Notes: a model not told the origin generated them from the letters alone. A stretch of 64,000 bases of DNA from an uncultured Candidatus Melainabacteria bacterium (GCA_934692665.1 CAKUUG010000003.1:16491-80490); one strand, 5' to 3'. Positions 53,825-62,797 are shown, counted from the first letter of the stretch. Program-made: numbers and translations.

Positions 53825-54412
53825 ATGTCAAGAAAAAAAACAGGTTTTACAATAGCTGAAATAACGATTGCACTTAGTGTTATCGGGATTTTCATGGTGA
53901 TATTTATTGTAGCGTTAGGAAAAGACAAAACAAGAGAAGAACTAGTCAACAAAACAACGACTATGTCGCTTTTTGCAAATTTTGACGAAGTTTATGAAGG
54001 CATTCTTAATTACAAATGCAATCGCAAATATTCTATACATTATTTAGAAGACATAAATAATGACAAAAAATCAGACTCAAAAGACATAGCCGAATATTTA
54101 GCAAGTGCCTACACAGGTGCAATTGCATCAAGTTGCGATGAACTTAAAAAACCGAGTGACTTTAAACTCTTGAAAGATACAACTTGTATGGATTTAGCAC
54201 CAAACGCTTTTATTGCTATTTCTTTAGATAAAACTTGTAAAACAAGTCTTACCTACAATGAATACATGGGTCAAACAAACAAAAGTATAAATAATGCGTG
54301 CGGTTATATAGCCTATTCGATAAAAAATTCTAAAGGCACTTTGGGACAAGATTTCTTCGTTTACCCGTTTACAAAAAGAACTCATACAAAAAGAACCATA
54401 AACAAAAACTAG
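53825..54412 (+). CDS. Type IV pilin-like prepilin
   Basis: The 195-residue protein has the prepilin cleavage site KKTG/FTIAEITIAL and a hydrophobic helix of about 20 residues, as in type IV pilins and pseudopilins. The soluble part contains seven Cys residues, suggesting disulfides. A Lys/Arg/Thr-rich C-terminus replaces the usual beta strand. It uses an AAAGGGA site. PilT and PilMN-PilO in this window are candidate machinery. Confidence 0.8.
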   Translation: MSRKKTGFTIAEITIALSVIGIFMVIFIVALGKDKTREELVNKTTTMSLFANFDEVYEGILNYKCNRKYSIHYLEDINNDKKSDSKDIAEYLASAYTGAIASSCDELKKPSDFKLLKDTTCMDLAPNAFIAISLDKTCKTSLTYNEYMGQTNKSINNACGYIAYSIKNSKGTLGQDFFVYPFTKRTHTKRTINKN

Positions 54413-55362
54413 TCGTCTAATGTCTTTAAATAGAACAATTCCATATTTATGTCATTGTCTTTTGAAGTAAGTTTGCTTAGTTTTACTGTACCTAAAGAGC
54501 AAAAATCGAAGCATTTAATCAATTGTCTATCGAATTTTAGCTGAATATATTTTGAAACAATAACTTTGTTTAGGTAATTCAGTTGATTTATTCTCAACAA
54601 AATCGCACAAGCCTGTTTTGGTGTAGCTTTTGGACTAGACCAAAATGAAACCTTGAGGGCGGTTTTGATTTTTTGTTTTTCGCTAATTTGAGAAATAATT
54701 TTGTTTAATTTTACAATATCTCTAACAAACAAATTAAACAAAGAAACATTGTTACAAATAAAAAATACCTTATCCGAAACCGCATAATTTACTGTACCAT
54801 ATTTTTCTTTCAACTTTTCAACAAGAATTTTTGTGTAGCTGTGTTTTATTATTTGTTGGGTTTCTTCATCTATTTCTTCGTCATTCAAATACTTTAGCTC
54901 AAAAGTCAATAATCCATAAAACGCCGTTATTTCAGCTTCTTCATCAATTTGGGCTGCTTTTTGTTTTTTTTCTTTAGTTGATTCTTCTTTTTTTTCTTTT
55001 TCTTTTGTTTTTTTATCTTTTTTCTGTTTTACTTTTTTGGGTTTTGGATTTGTTGTTTTATTGAAATTGAAATCTGAAGTATTGATTTGTATTTTGTCAC
55101 CAAATTTGAACACAATACCCCACGCTGCAATAAACATCAAAGCAATATAAGGATATCCCATCAAGACATCTTGTCCCATTATATCAGATGAAATTTCAAA
55201 CATAGAATTAAAAATATTAGGCAAAAGACCAAAAATTTTGTCTAAAGAACGGAACAATTCTTCATTGAACAGCTGCACTACCCACACAAGCAAATACATA
55301 GCCGCAATAGTAGGTAAGACAAATTTTGCCAAATCTATTATTTTTGATATTAAAAAATTCAA
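54409..55362 (-). CDS. Two-pass membrane protein with Lys/Glu-rich linker, function unknown
   Basis: The 317-residue protein has transmembrane helices near 8-30 and 63-86. A very charged Lys/Glu linker spans about 105-140, and a cytoplasmic alpha/beta domain about 145-317. The domain contains strands such as KVFFICNN and LKVSFWSSP that resemble a nucleotide-cyclase-like or similar ferredoxin fold, but no catalytic motif is visible. It overlaps panC by four bases (ATGA) and so belongs to the pan operon. No family recognised. Confidence 0.6.
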   Translation of the reverse strand: MNFLISKIIDLAKFVLPTIAAMYLLVWVVQLFNEELFRSLDKIFGLLPNIFNSMFEISSDIMGQDVLMGYPYIALMFIAAWGIVFKFGDKIQINTSDFNFNKTTNPKPKKVKQKKDKKTKEKEKKEESTKEKKQKAAQIDEEAEITAFYGLLTFELKYLNDEEIDEETQQIIKHSYTKILVEKLKEKYGTVNYAVSDKVFFICNNVSLFNLFVRDIVKLNKIISQISEKQKIKTALKVSFWSSPKATPKQACAILLRINQLNYLNKVIVSKYIQLKFDRQLIKCFDFCSLGTVKLSKLTSKDNDINMELFYLKTLDD

Positions 55363-56207
55363 TTTTCCTCACACAACAAAATATTATCTATAAGTCTGGT
55401 ATTTGTTTCAGGCGTTCTTGCTGCAACCAAAACAAGGGTATCTTTGTTGATTTCTTCTTGAAATTCAAATGTATTTTTGTCAACAAATTCTACATATTCA
55501 ACGTCTAATTCTTCCATTAATTTTAGAGAATTGTCGATTATTGCTCTTTTTGTTGCAGTGCCTTCTTTGAATAGTTTTTGGGCTTCAAACAAAGACTTTG
55601 AAATATTTAGAGCAATTTTTCTTTCGTTTTCTGTTAAATAACGATTTCTGCTGGACAGTGCAAGATTGTCCTTTTCTCTCACAATAGGACAAGGAACTAT
55701 TTCTATATCAAAATTCAAATCTTTTACCATTTTTTTGATAATAAAAAGTTGTTGATGGTCTTTTTGTCCAAAGTAAGCCTTTGTTGCTTTTGTCAAATTG
55801 AACAATTTTGCAACTACTGTACAAACTCCATCAAAATGTCCGGGGCGTGATTTTCCGCACAATTTGTCAACAGCAGCATAAGGAGGACAAATCAAAGTCA
55901 AATTGTTTTTATCTCCGTCATACATTACATCAGGCGTTGGTGCAAAAACGATTTTAACACCTGCATTTCTGCACAACTCACAGTCAGATTCAAATGTTCG
56001 TGGATATTTGTCCAAATCTTCATTTTGGCCGAATTGAATAGGATTGACAAATATCGAAACAACAGCATTGTCATTTTCTTTTACTGCTCTATCGATTAGC
56101 GATTTGTGACCGTTATGCAAAGCTCCCATTGTAGGAACCAGTCCTGTTGAACCTTTTAGATTTTTGATTTCTTTTTTCAAATCTTCTATGTTATTTATAA
56201 TTTTCAA
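55359..56207 (-). CDS. panC: Pantothenate synthetase
   Basis: The 282-residue enzyme joins pantoate and beta-alanine using ATP. LVPTMGALHNGHKSLI holds the HIGH-like motif, IFVNPIQFG the pantoate site, and YFGQKDHQQLFIIKKM the KMSKS-like region with the flexible loop. SSRNRYLTENER is typical. The gene overlaps panB by 17 bases and the downstream membrane gene by four. panD is not in the window. Confidence 0.94.
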   Translation of the reverse strand: MKIINNIEDLKKEIKNLKGSTGLVPTMGALHNGHKSLIDRAVKENDNAVVSIFVNPIQFGQNEDLDKYPRTFESDCELCRNAGVKIVFAPTPDVMYDGDKNNLTLICPPYAAVDKLCGKSRPGHFDGVCTVVAKLFNLTKATKAYFGQKDHQQLFIIKKMVKDLNFDIEIVPCPIVREKDNLALSSRNRYLTENERKIALNISKSLFEAQKLFKEGTATKRAIIDNSLKLMEELDVEYVEFVDKNTFEFQEEINKDTLVLVAARTPETNTRLIDNILLCEEN

Positions 56208-57027
56208 GTTTCTCTATCTCCTCGATATCTAATGTGAACGACTCTTTTATTGATGGAAAAGCACCTGATTCTACGTCAGTGCAATATGCTTTTACTACAT
56301 TAAATATTATATCCTTTAAAGAAGAATATTGGCGAGCAAATTTTGGTTTAAATCTATCATACTTTCCGAGCAAATCGTCAGAAACCAGAACTTGTCCATC
56401 GCAGAACCTTCCGCCACCTATTCCGATTGTTGGAACTCTTAGTCTTTGCGAAATAAATTGTCCTGCTTGCAAAGGCACCAACTCCAACACTATTGCAAAA
56501 CAACCCGCACTTTGCAGACGAAGTGCATCTTTTAAAATATCGATTGTTCTATCTGCATCTTTGCCTTGAATTTTGTGGCCGCCAATTGTATTTATGCTCA
56601 ATGGAGTAAAGCCCAAATGCCCTACAACAGGAATACCGTTTTGTGTTAGATGTTTTATATTTTCTATGATAAAATCGGAACTTCCTTCGAGTTTTACCGC
56701 GTTTGCACCTGCTTTTATAAATTCGCAGGCATTTTTCATTGTTGTTACTTTGTCTAATTGAAAACTCATAAACGGCATATCAGCGATAACAAGAGCATTT
56801 TCAACCCCTCGAGAAACAGCACGAGTAAAGATTAACATCTCTTCCATTCCGACATCTGTTGTATTATCCAGACCGAGAGCAACTTGTGCTAAAGAATCAC
56901 CAACCAAAATCATATCAACGCCCGCTTGGTCAATGTATTTTGCGGTAGAATAATCATAGGCTGTCAAAACCGTAATTTTTTTGCCTTCTTTTTTGTAATT
57001 TTGTATTTTTTGAATACTTTTTCTCAT
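56191..57027 (-). CDS. panB: 3-methyl-2-oxobutanoate hydroxymethyltransferase
   Basis: The 278-residue TIM-barrel enzyme makes ketopantoate from alpha-ketoisovalerate and methylene-THF. LTAYDYSTAKYIDQAGVDMI, DMPFMSF, VKLEGS and GHLGFTPLSINTIGG cover the metal and substrate sites. It has an AGGG ribosome-site-like sequence close to the ATG. It is followed by panC with a 17-base overlap. Confidence 0.94.
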   Translation of the reverse strand: MRKSIQKIQNYKKEGKKITVLTAYDYSTAKYIDQAGVDMILVGDSLAQVALGLDNTTDVGMEEMLIFTRAVSRGVENALVIADMPFMSFQLDKVTTMKNACEFIKAGANAVKLEGSSDFIIENIKHLTQNGIPVVGHLGFTPLSINTIGGHKIQGKDADRTIDILKDALRLQSAGCFAIVLELVPLQAGQFISQRLRVPTIGIGGGRFCDGQVLVSDDLLGKYDRFKPKFARQYSSLKDIIFNVVKAYCTDVESGAFPSIKESFTLDIEEIEKLENYK

Positions 57028-57067
57028 CTACCCTAAATAATTTATTCTACCCGCTTTTAAAAAATAA

Positions 57068-58408
57068 TTATTTTCTTTTTAATGTCCTTTTATACCAAAA
57101 ATACAAAGCTTTCGCCACTTTCTGGCAGCTATGTCTAACAAGACCATCTTTTGAATCTTCAAGCAAATTCTTTTGGACTACTTCTACACCCAATCTTCTC
57201 AATTCTGTAATATCTATTTCGACAGGGAAAGAGCCTGCTTGTTCATATTTTTCAGCCAAATTTCGAGGCAGCGAATTGTTCACCAAAACCGCATCGAAAA
57301 AGTTTTTGTTAGAATCGTCGATATCGTCCAAATGTGCATGGTCAAAAATTGTTTTCACATGGTCAGAAGCAGAATAGTTGTCTGTTTCGCCAACTTGGGT
57401 CATTACGTTGCATACGTAGATTTTTTTGGCTTTTGAATTCCAAACCGCACGAGTAATATCTTTTACAAGAAAGTTTGAAATAACAGAAGTATAAAGACTT
57501 CCAGGCCCCATAATAATCAAATCTGCATCATGAATAGCATCCAATGCTTCTGGAATAGCACGACAAAACTCAGGTTCGCATCCCAAACGCATGATTTTTT
57601 TGCCAGCTTCCGGAATATTGCTTTCGCCTTTAACAATAGAATCATCTTCCATTTTTGCATAAAGTTTCATATCATCACAAGTAGCAGGCAAAACTCTGCC
57701 TCTAATCAAAAGAACTTTTGAAGATTCTTTTATTGCAGAAACCATATCGCCGCATATTGCAGTCATTGCTGTAATGAATAAATTTCCGAAACTATGTCCG
57801 ATAAGCCCTTGTCCTGTTTTGAAACGATATTGGAACAATTTCGTTACAATATCATCATCATCAGCCAAAGCCGCAATACAGTTTCTGATATCTCCCGGAG
57901 GCAAAACTCCCATTTGTTCACGAAGTCTTCCTGATGAACCTCCATCGTCACCAACGGTCACTATTGCTGTTATGTTGTTTGTTATTTTTTTAATACCTTT
58001 TAACAACATAGACAATCCTGTGCCACCGCCTATTGCAACGATTTTTGGACCTCTGTCGAGTTTCATTTTTCTGTATAATAATTCACCTATTGAATCTTTT
58101 TTACGTTTTGCTTCGATATCAGAATCATCAATCATAGAAAGATTGGTTTTTTTCCAAGCAAGCACAAACAACACTGCACCCACCACTATCAAAACGACGC
58201 CAACAGGCTCAGGAGGGACAATTTTGTATAGTTCTTTTGCTTGTTGAATAATGTATTCTAAAGGTGCAAGTCTAAACACAAATGTCAACCCCAAAGCAGC
58301 CAATACAGAAGCTATGACGCTCAGTGCAAACCAGCGTTTTACCTTTAGTCCAGGGAGTAAAATTATTACATCTTTTGGTAATTTAACTTTTTTATCAAAA
58401 ATTTTCAT
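57068..58408 (-). CDS. yvcK: YvcK/CofD-like protein with two N-terminal membrane helices
   Basis: The 446-residue protein has two membrane helices (about 27-47 and 67-85), then a CofD/YvcK-type domain starting PKIVAIGGGTGLSMLLKGI near residue 121. VTVGDDGGSSGRLR and ALADDDDIVTKLFQYRF follow. YvcK proteins bind UDP-sugars and shift carbon flow toward cell-wall precursors; most are soluble, and the membrane form here is the cyanobacterial/actinobacterial-like variant. An AGAGGA site precedes the ATG. It lies between pxpA and panB. Confidence 0.87.
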   Translation of the reverse strand: MKIFDKKVKLPKDVIILLPGLKVKRWFALSVIASVLAALGLTFVFRLAPLEYIIQQAKELYKIVPPEPVGVVLIVVGAVLFVLAWKKTNLSMIDDSDIEAKRKKDSIGELLYRKMKLDRGPKIVAIGGGTGLSMLLKGIKKITNNITAIVTVGDDGGSSGRLREQMGVLPPGDIRNCIAALADDDDIVTKLFQYRFKTGQGLIGHSFGNLFITAMTAICGDMVSAIKESSKVLLIRGRVLPATCDDMKLYAKMEDDSIVKGESNIPEAGKKIMRLGCEPEFCRAIPEALDAIHDADLIIMGPGSLYTSVISNFLVKDITRAVWNSKAKKIYVCNVMTQVGETDNYSASDHVKTIFDHAHLDDIDDSNKNFFDAVLVNNSLPRNLAEKYEQAGSFPVEIDITELRRLGVEVVQKNLLEDSKDGLVRHSCQKVAKALYFWYKRTLKRK

Positions 58409-58423
58409 TGTGTCCTCTATAAA

Positions 58424-59074
58424 TTAAATTTGCTCACATACTCGGTTGTAATTCACCGGAGTAGGTTTTATTATATCGTAAGCTCGTTTTATATCATCAG
58501 GGTTTCTGAAGTGGATTGTATCGAATTTTATATTTTGTTCGTTTTCTTGCTCTCTAATTTGTCGAATAGAAGAAGTTCCATCAAATTCAAATTCCAATGC
58601 AGCTTTTAGCCCGTTTTGTATAGCAAGTTCTTTTGTTTGTTGGTTTTGAACAAACAAATTCAACCAAGGTGAAACTTTTTTTATTGCATTTATTACAGTT
58701 AAAGCTACTTCGGGTTCTTCTGATATTGCTGTTTTCAATGCACCATGACATCTTACGTGTTCAATTTCTAAATCAAAAGTTTTTGCATAAGCAATAATTG
58801 CCCCTACTTGGTAGATAACAACAGCTTCTAGTTCTTCTTTTGACAATTCCATTTTTCTTTTGCCAAAACCTGCAATATCCGGATAGCCTATATGAGCCCC
58901 CAAAGCTATATTGTGTTCTTTTGCATAAAGAAATGCTTCTCTAATTTTTACAGGATCACCCGAGTGAAATCCTGCAGAAATATTGATTGAACTTGCATAT
59001 TTTGCAATTTCAAATTCTATTTGATTATTATAAATGCCAAAACTCTGTGCTACATCGCAATTAAAATCGTACAA
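58424..59074 (-). CDS. pxpA: PxpA-like 5-oxoprolinase subunit (LamB/YcsF family)
   Basis: The protein has about 216 residues. The start is TTG at 59074, six bases after a GGAG site; a TTG further upstream at 59086 is weaker. Family sequence is clear: YDFNCDVAQSFG, INISAGFHSGDP, IGYPDIAGFGKRKM and CHGALKTAI. Several invariant positions differ: the DLNCDLGE motif has Ala-Gln instead of Gly-Glu, NIACGFHAG has Ser-Ala, and PHGALYN has Cys at the Pro. PxpB and PxpC, which complete 5-oxoproline hydrolysis, are not adjacent, so this member may be altered in function. Confidence 0.8.
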   Translation of the reverse strand: MYDFNCDVAQSFGIYNNQIEFEIAKYASSINISAGFHSGDPVKIREAFLYAKEHNIALGAHIGYPDIAGFGKRKMELSKEELEAVVIYQVGAIIAYAKTFDLEIEHVRCHGALKTAISEEPEVALTVINAIKKVSPWLNLFVQNQQTKELAIQNGLKAALEFEFDGTSSIRQIREQENEQNIKFDTIHFRNPDDIKRAYDIIKPTPVNYNRVCEQI

Positions 59075-59188
59075 TTTTATCTCCAAAATATAACTAGTTA
59101 CAAAAATTATACAATATAATATAGAAAAAAGTTAAATTATTAACATTTTTGAAGCACGACAAAACATCGTTTGGGACAATTTTTGTAG

Positions 59189-59194
59189 TATAAT
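59189..59194 (+). promoter_or_regulatory. -10 box of recR, predicted leaderless
   Basis: A perfect TATAAT ends six bases before the recR ATG at 59201, with no ribosome site. No good -35 is found at the normal spacing. Confidence 0.5.
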
Positions 59195-59200
59195 TTTGCT

Positions 59201-59797
59201 ATGGAATATACAAAACCTTTAGCAAAATTAATCGAATGTTTTCAAAAATTGCCCTCAATAGGACCAAAAACTGCAACCAGACTGGCTTTGCATATAATAA
59301 AAATGCCCGAGAGCGAAGTAGTGCATTTTGCAGATTCTTTAATAGAAGCTAAAACCAAAATTCATTATTGCGAAAACTGTTTCAATATGTCAGTTTCTTC
59401 TCCTTGTGAAATTTGTTCAGACAAATCAAGAAAACAAGAAATAATCTGTGTCGTTGCAGAAACAAAAGACCTTATGGCAATAGAAAAAACAAACGAATAC
59501 AATGGTTTGTATCATGTTTTGCAAGGGTTGATTTCACCTATGGACGGTATCGGACCTGATGATATCAGAATAAAAGAACTATTATTTAGAATTACAAACA
59601 ATAATATAAAAGAAGTTATACTCGCCCTAAACCCTTCTGTAGAAGGCGAAGCCACGAGTTTGTATTTAAATAAATTAATAAAACCTTTTAATATAAAAAT
59701 CACAAGAATAGCATTCGGGCTTCCAATGGGTTCTGAATTGGAATATGTTGACGAAATGACGCTCACAAGAGCAATTGAAGGTAGAGTAGAATTGTAA
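59201..59797 (+). CDS. recR: Recombination protein RecR
   Basis: The 198-residue protein has an N-terminal HhH (LPSIGPKTATRLAL), a C4 zinc finger (Cys57, Cys60, Cys69, Cys72), a Toprim domain (VVAETKDLMAIEK, then NPSVEGEATSLY) and the C-terminal GSELEYVDEMTLTRA signature. It forms the DNA clamp of the RecFOR pathway with RecF (20479-21573). recO is not in the window. Confidence 0.95.
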   Translation: MEYTKPLAKLIECFQKLPSIGPKTATRLALHIIKMPESEVVHFADSLIEAKTKIHYCENCFNMSVSSPCEICSDKSRKQEIICVVAETKDLMAIEKTNEYNGLYHVLQGLISPMDGIGPDDIRIKELLFRITNNNIKEVILALNPSVEGEATSLYLNKLIKPFNIKITRIAFGLPMGSELEYVDEMTLTRAIEGRVEL

Positions 59798-59820
59798 AAA
59801 ATGGGGCAGACGCCCCATTA
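59795..59820 (-). terminator. Intrinsic terminator of hsp20 gene
   Basis: ATGGGGC (59801-59807) pairs with GCCCCAT (59812-59818). On the minus strand a run of T's follows, right after the hsp20 stop codon. Confidence 0.75.
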
Positions 59821-59823
59821 ATA

Positions 59824-60288
59824 TTAGTCAATTTTTAGTTTTTTAACTTCTTCTTTTTTATCTTCTTCCATTTTTGGAAGAGAAATTCTCAATATACCAT
59901 CTTTAAATTCGCTTTTTGCTTCATCAGTATTTATTTTATGTTCCAATGGAATTTGTCTAAAAAATTTACCATATCTAAATTCAGAAGTCTTTACTTCTTC
60001 GGCTTCTTCGCATTTTTCACATTTTGACTCAGCCTTTATTGTGATATGGTTTTCATCTAGTTCAACATCAATATCTTCTTTGTTTACACTGGGCAATTCT
60101 ACTTTAATTTTGTACATGTTTGATTTTTCTTTGATTTCAACTGCAGGACGAAATGTTTGAAAAAAATTGTTGGCTGTCCTATCCAAATACTCCATATCAC
60201 CAAAAGTATCTTTCAAAAAACGGTTCAAATCTTCATGGATATTTTCAAAAAAATATGACGGTTCACGTTTTATTACACTAAATCTCAT
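59824..60288 (-). CDS. Hsp20/alpha-crystallin small heat-shock protein
   Basis: The 154-residue chaperone starts at ATG 60288 with an AAGGAG site; the upstream in-frame extension in the open frame has no such site. The alpha-crystallin domain (about 50-145) contains VEIKEKSNMYKIKVELPSVN, LDENHITIKAE and FKDGILRISLPK. A two-Cys KCEKCEE loop inserted in the middle is unusual for Hsp20 and could bind metal or respond to redox. It binds unfolded proteins independently of ATP. Confidence 0.88.
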   Translation of the reverse strand: MRFSVIKREPSYFFENIHEDLNRFLKDTFGDMEYLDRTANNFFQTFRPAVEIKEKSNMYKIKVELPSVNKEDIDVELDENHITIKAESKCEKCEEAEEVKTSEFRYGKFFRQIPLEHKINTDEAKSEFKDGILRISLPKMEEDKKEEVKKLKID

Positions 60289-60387
60289 TGTTTTCTCCTT
60301 TTTTTTTGTAACAATAGAATTTTGCGACAAATTTTGATTTTTTTTATTGGACAACTAACTAAAAAAAATTAACAATGTTCTATTTTT

Positions 60388-61524
60388 ATGCTTAAATATA
60401 TGATTATGAAACATTTGACCTTAGATGATATAAAAATCGAAAAACCTGATTTTTCAATTGAAAAAGCACCAAAAGGGCAGGTGATAATAAATTGGCTTAT
60501 TGATTGGGTAAAACATTCGCTAGAATGCGGTATTGCAGATATTGGAGATTTTATTCCTTCCAAAAAAGATTTGGCAACATTTTTGGGGGTTTCCAGTGCA
60601 ACTATGCAAAACTCAATCAGAGAAGCTAAAAACCTCGGATATTTTCAGTCAAAACAGTCTTTGGGGACTTGTATTGCAGATTTTTATTCAAAAGAAATAA
60701 AGTTAACAGACGAACTTTGTCATTCAACAATTACAGAATGTAAAATAAAAAAATTGGTTTTAGATGGAAAATATGAATTAAACAAACCAATCCTGAGCAT
60801 TGCAGAAATTGCCTCTATGACCAATATTTCGCAAAATACGATTCGTTTTGCATTGTCAAATTTAGCTCGCCAAGGCTATCTTGAAAAAATCCACATAAAA
60901 GGTAACAAGTACAACTGGATTTATAAAAAAGAATTTGTCTTAACAGACGAAGAAAAAATAAATGGCATTGATGATGAGGATTTTACCCTGACGCATCAAT
61001 TAGTTGAAAAAATTAGAAAATACATAGAAAAAACTTACAAAACCGGAGACAAAATCCTCCCCAATAAAGCTTTTTCAAACATGTTCGATGTCAGCATAAA
61101 AACCGTTAACGACGCAATGAAGATTTTGAACACCAGAAAAATCATTCTAGCTAGACGTGGAAGATACGGCACGATATATTTAGGCAAAAATCAACAATCA
61201 AAAACTTCTTTCATTAGTCAAGAAAGAAAAAGAACGCCTATCACAACAAATTATAGCTATTCTTGGCAAAAAACTTTAGAACATTTAAAAAAATACATAA
61301 AAGAAAACTATGAATCAGGCGACAAAATCGCACCAATAAGAGAGCTTGCAACAATTTTAAACGTTAGCCCAAACACAATAAGACGAGCATTGGCTGATAT
61401 GTTTAAAGATGGATATTTATTGTCAAAAAGAGGAAAACAAGGCGGAATATTTATCGTTGACATGCCTGAAATTGAAGAAAATTACAAATGGATTGCAATA
61501 AATCCGGATGTTGTAAAATTTTAA
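60388..61524 (+). CDS. Regulator with four tandem GntR-type winged-helix domains
   Basis: The 378-residue protein contains four similar winged-helix units at about residues 33-98, 118-175, 205-265 and 297-357. Each has a SGDKIAPIRELATILNVSPN-type N-terminal helix pair, the recognition helix TIRRALADM or its variant, and a GYL...RGKQGG wing. Units 1, 3 and 4 are closest to the GntR consensus; unit 2 is more diverged. No effector-binding C-terminal domain is seen, unlike most GntR proteins. Start codons at 60388, 60400 and 60406 are possible; none has a ribosome site. It stands alone between hsp20 and pgi. Confidence 0.78.
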   Translation: MLKYMIMKHLTLDDIKIEKPDFSIEKAPKGQVIINWLIDWVKHSLECGIADIGDFIPSKKDLATFLGVSSATMQNSIREAKNLGYFQSKQSLGTCIADFYSKEIKLTDELCHSTITECKIKKLVLDGKYELNKPILSIAEIASMTNISQNTIRFALSNLARQGYLEKIHIKGNKYNWIYKKEFVLTDEEKINGIDDEDFTLTHQLVEKIRKYIEKTYKTGDKILPNKAFSNMFDVSIKTVNDAMKILNTRKIILARRGRYGTIYLGKNQQSKTSFISQERKRTPITTNYSYSWQKTLEHLKKYIKENYESGDKIAPIRELATILNVSPNTIRRALADMFKDGYLLSKRGKQGGIFIVDMPEIEENYKWIAINPDVVKF

Positions 61525-61539
61525 AAAAATTGATTTTAA

Positions 61540-61568
61540 AAAAAGTCGGGTATTTTACCCGACTTTTT
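61540..61568. terminator. Bidirectional terminator between the winged-helix gene and pgi
   Basis: AAAAAGTCGGGT (61540-61551) pairs with ACCCGACTTTTT (61557-61568). It lies between two converging genes. Confidence 0.85.
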
Positions 61569-61576
61569 AGCATTTT

Positions 61577-62797
61577 TTAAGCATTCATTGCTTTTTTAAC
61601 TTCTTTTTTGTATTTTTCAACGTTTGGTTGTAAAACTTCATCTAAAGCAATATTAGAATCAGTAAAATCACCCTTCGTTGCTCTCAAAATATAACCTGTG
61701 TACAATGTTTCAAAGTGTTTTAATTCAATAAATCTTGCAATTGATTTTATAGACAAATCTTCTAAAACAATTTTAGCAACAGGATGTTGTTCAGAATATG
61801 CAGTAATAACACCCGTCATAACAGCGTTCATTACTTTATCATCTGATTTTACATAAGTAAATGTAAAGAATGAATCATTGTTATTTACATCCAAGTCAGC
61901 TTCCGCATTGTAGTGCAAATATCCTGGGCCAACATTTGTGTCTGTTGAAATTCTTGCTTTTAGTGATTCGTTTTTCAATTGTTTTTCCCACAAAGTTGTT
62001 CCAAAAAATTCATCACCAAAATATTCAACAAAGTGTTTATTTTTGCCCATATTTTTTGCTTTTACGTTGAATTTTGCCAATTGTAATGCTTCGTTTTCTT
62101 CAACATTTGGATTTAAAAATTCTTTTTGTGCAGCAAGAGAAGCATTCAACATGTCTTTAACTTCTTCTTTTGAAACGCCCAAGAAGAAAAGAGTGAAGAT
62201 TGTAGCATCATCAAAGATAGAAAATCTTCCGCCAACATCATCATGTACAAAACCGGACATTTTGATTTCGCCGCTGTTGACTATTCTTCTAAGAGCTGAT
62301 TTTTCAGCGTTTGCATCTGTCATAGCAACAAATTGACTTGATGTGTCAGATGAATTTGTGTGTTTTTCAACAGCTTTTTTAGCTTTTTCATAACCAACTG
62401 TAGTTTCTAGAGTTCCGCCTGATTTTGATACAACCAAAAACAAAGTTTTATCCAAATCCAATCTGTTGATAAATCTATCAAAACTCAAAGGTACAACTGA
62501 TGAAAAGAAATGAACATGTTCATCAAGACCCAACATTTTTGTAATGTTTTCAGTTGTATGACGGCTGCCGCCAATACCCAAAATAGCAAGGTCAGTGTAT
62601 TTTGAACCTTTTGCTTTTTGAGCCATGTCATATAAATTGTCAAGATTTTCTAATTGAGTCTTTGGTAAAACTTCAATCCAATTTAGAAATTGACCTTGTT
62701 TTCCGGCACGTGATTTAATATCTTCAACAGCTTTTTTAGAAAGTTCTACGAATTTTCCACAACAACATTTTTTTACAACTTCGACTGTTTTTGTCAT
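61577..62797 (-). CDS. pgi: Glucose-6-phosphate isomerase
   Basis: The 406-residue protein has two SIS-like domains. ILGIGGSRHTTENI and LVVSKSGGTLETTVGYEKA bind the phosphate (the usual SGTT is SGGT), and GYLHYNAEADL plus the C-terminal region complete the site. The ATG at 62797 is chosen because GGAG lies seven bases upstream; an earlier ATG at 62854 lacks a site. It interconverts glucose-6-phosphate and fructose-6-phosphate and may link to the GH13 and GT5-like enzymes. Length is shorter than E. coli Pgi (549), consistent with the short bacterial form. Confidence 0.87.
   Translation of the reverse strand: MTKTVEVVKKCCCGKFVELSKKAVEDIKSRAGKQGQFLNWIEVLPKTQLENLDNLYDMAQKAKGSKYTDLAILGIGGSRHTTENITKMLGLDEHVHFFSSVVPLSFDRFINRLDLDKTLFLVVSKSGGTLETTVGYEKAKKAVEKHTNSSDTSSQFVAMTDANAEKSALRRIVNSGEIKMSGFVHDDVGGRFSIFDDATIFTLFFLGVSKEEVKDMLNASLAAQKEFLNPNVEENEALQLAKFNVKAKNMGKNKHFVEYFGDEFFGTTLWEKQLKNESLKARISTDTNVGPGYLHYNAEADLDVNNNDSFFTFTYVKSDDKVMNAVMTGVITAYSEQHPVAKIVLEDLSIKSIARFIELKHFETLYTGYILRATKGDFTDSNIALDEVLQPNVEKYKKEVKKAMNA

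Noticed and set aside
60289..60354. Upstream start of hsp20 at 60354
   Set aside because: The extra 22 residues are low-complexity and lack a ribosome site, whereas AAGGAG precedes ATG 60288 at the right distance.
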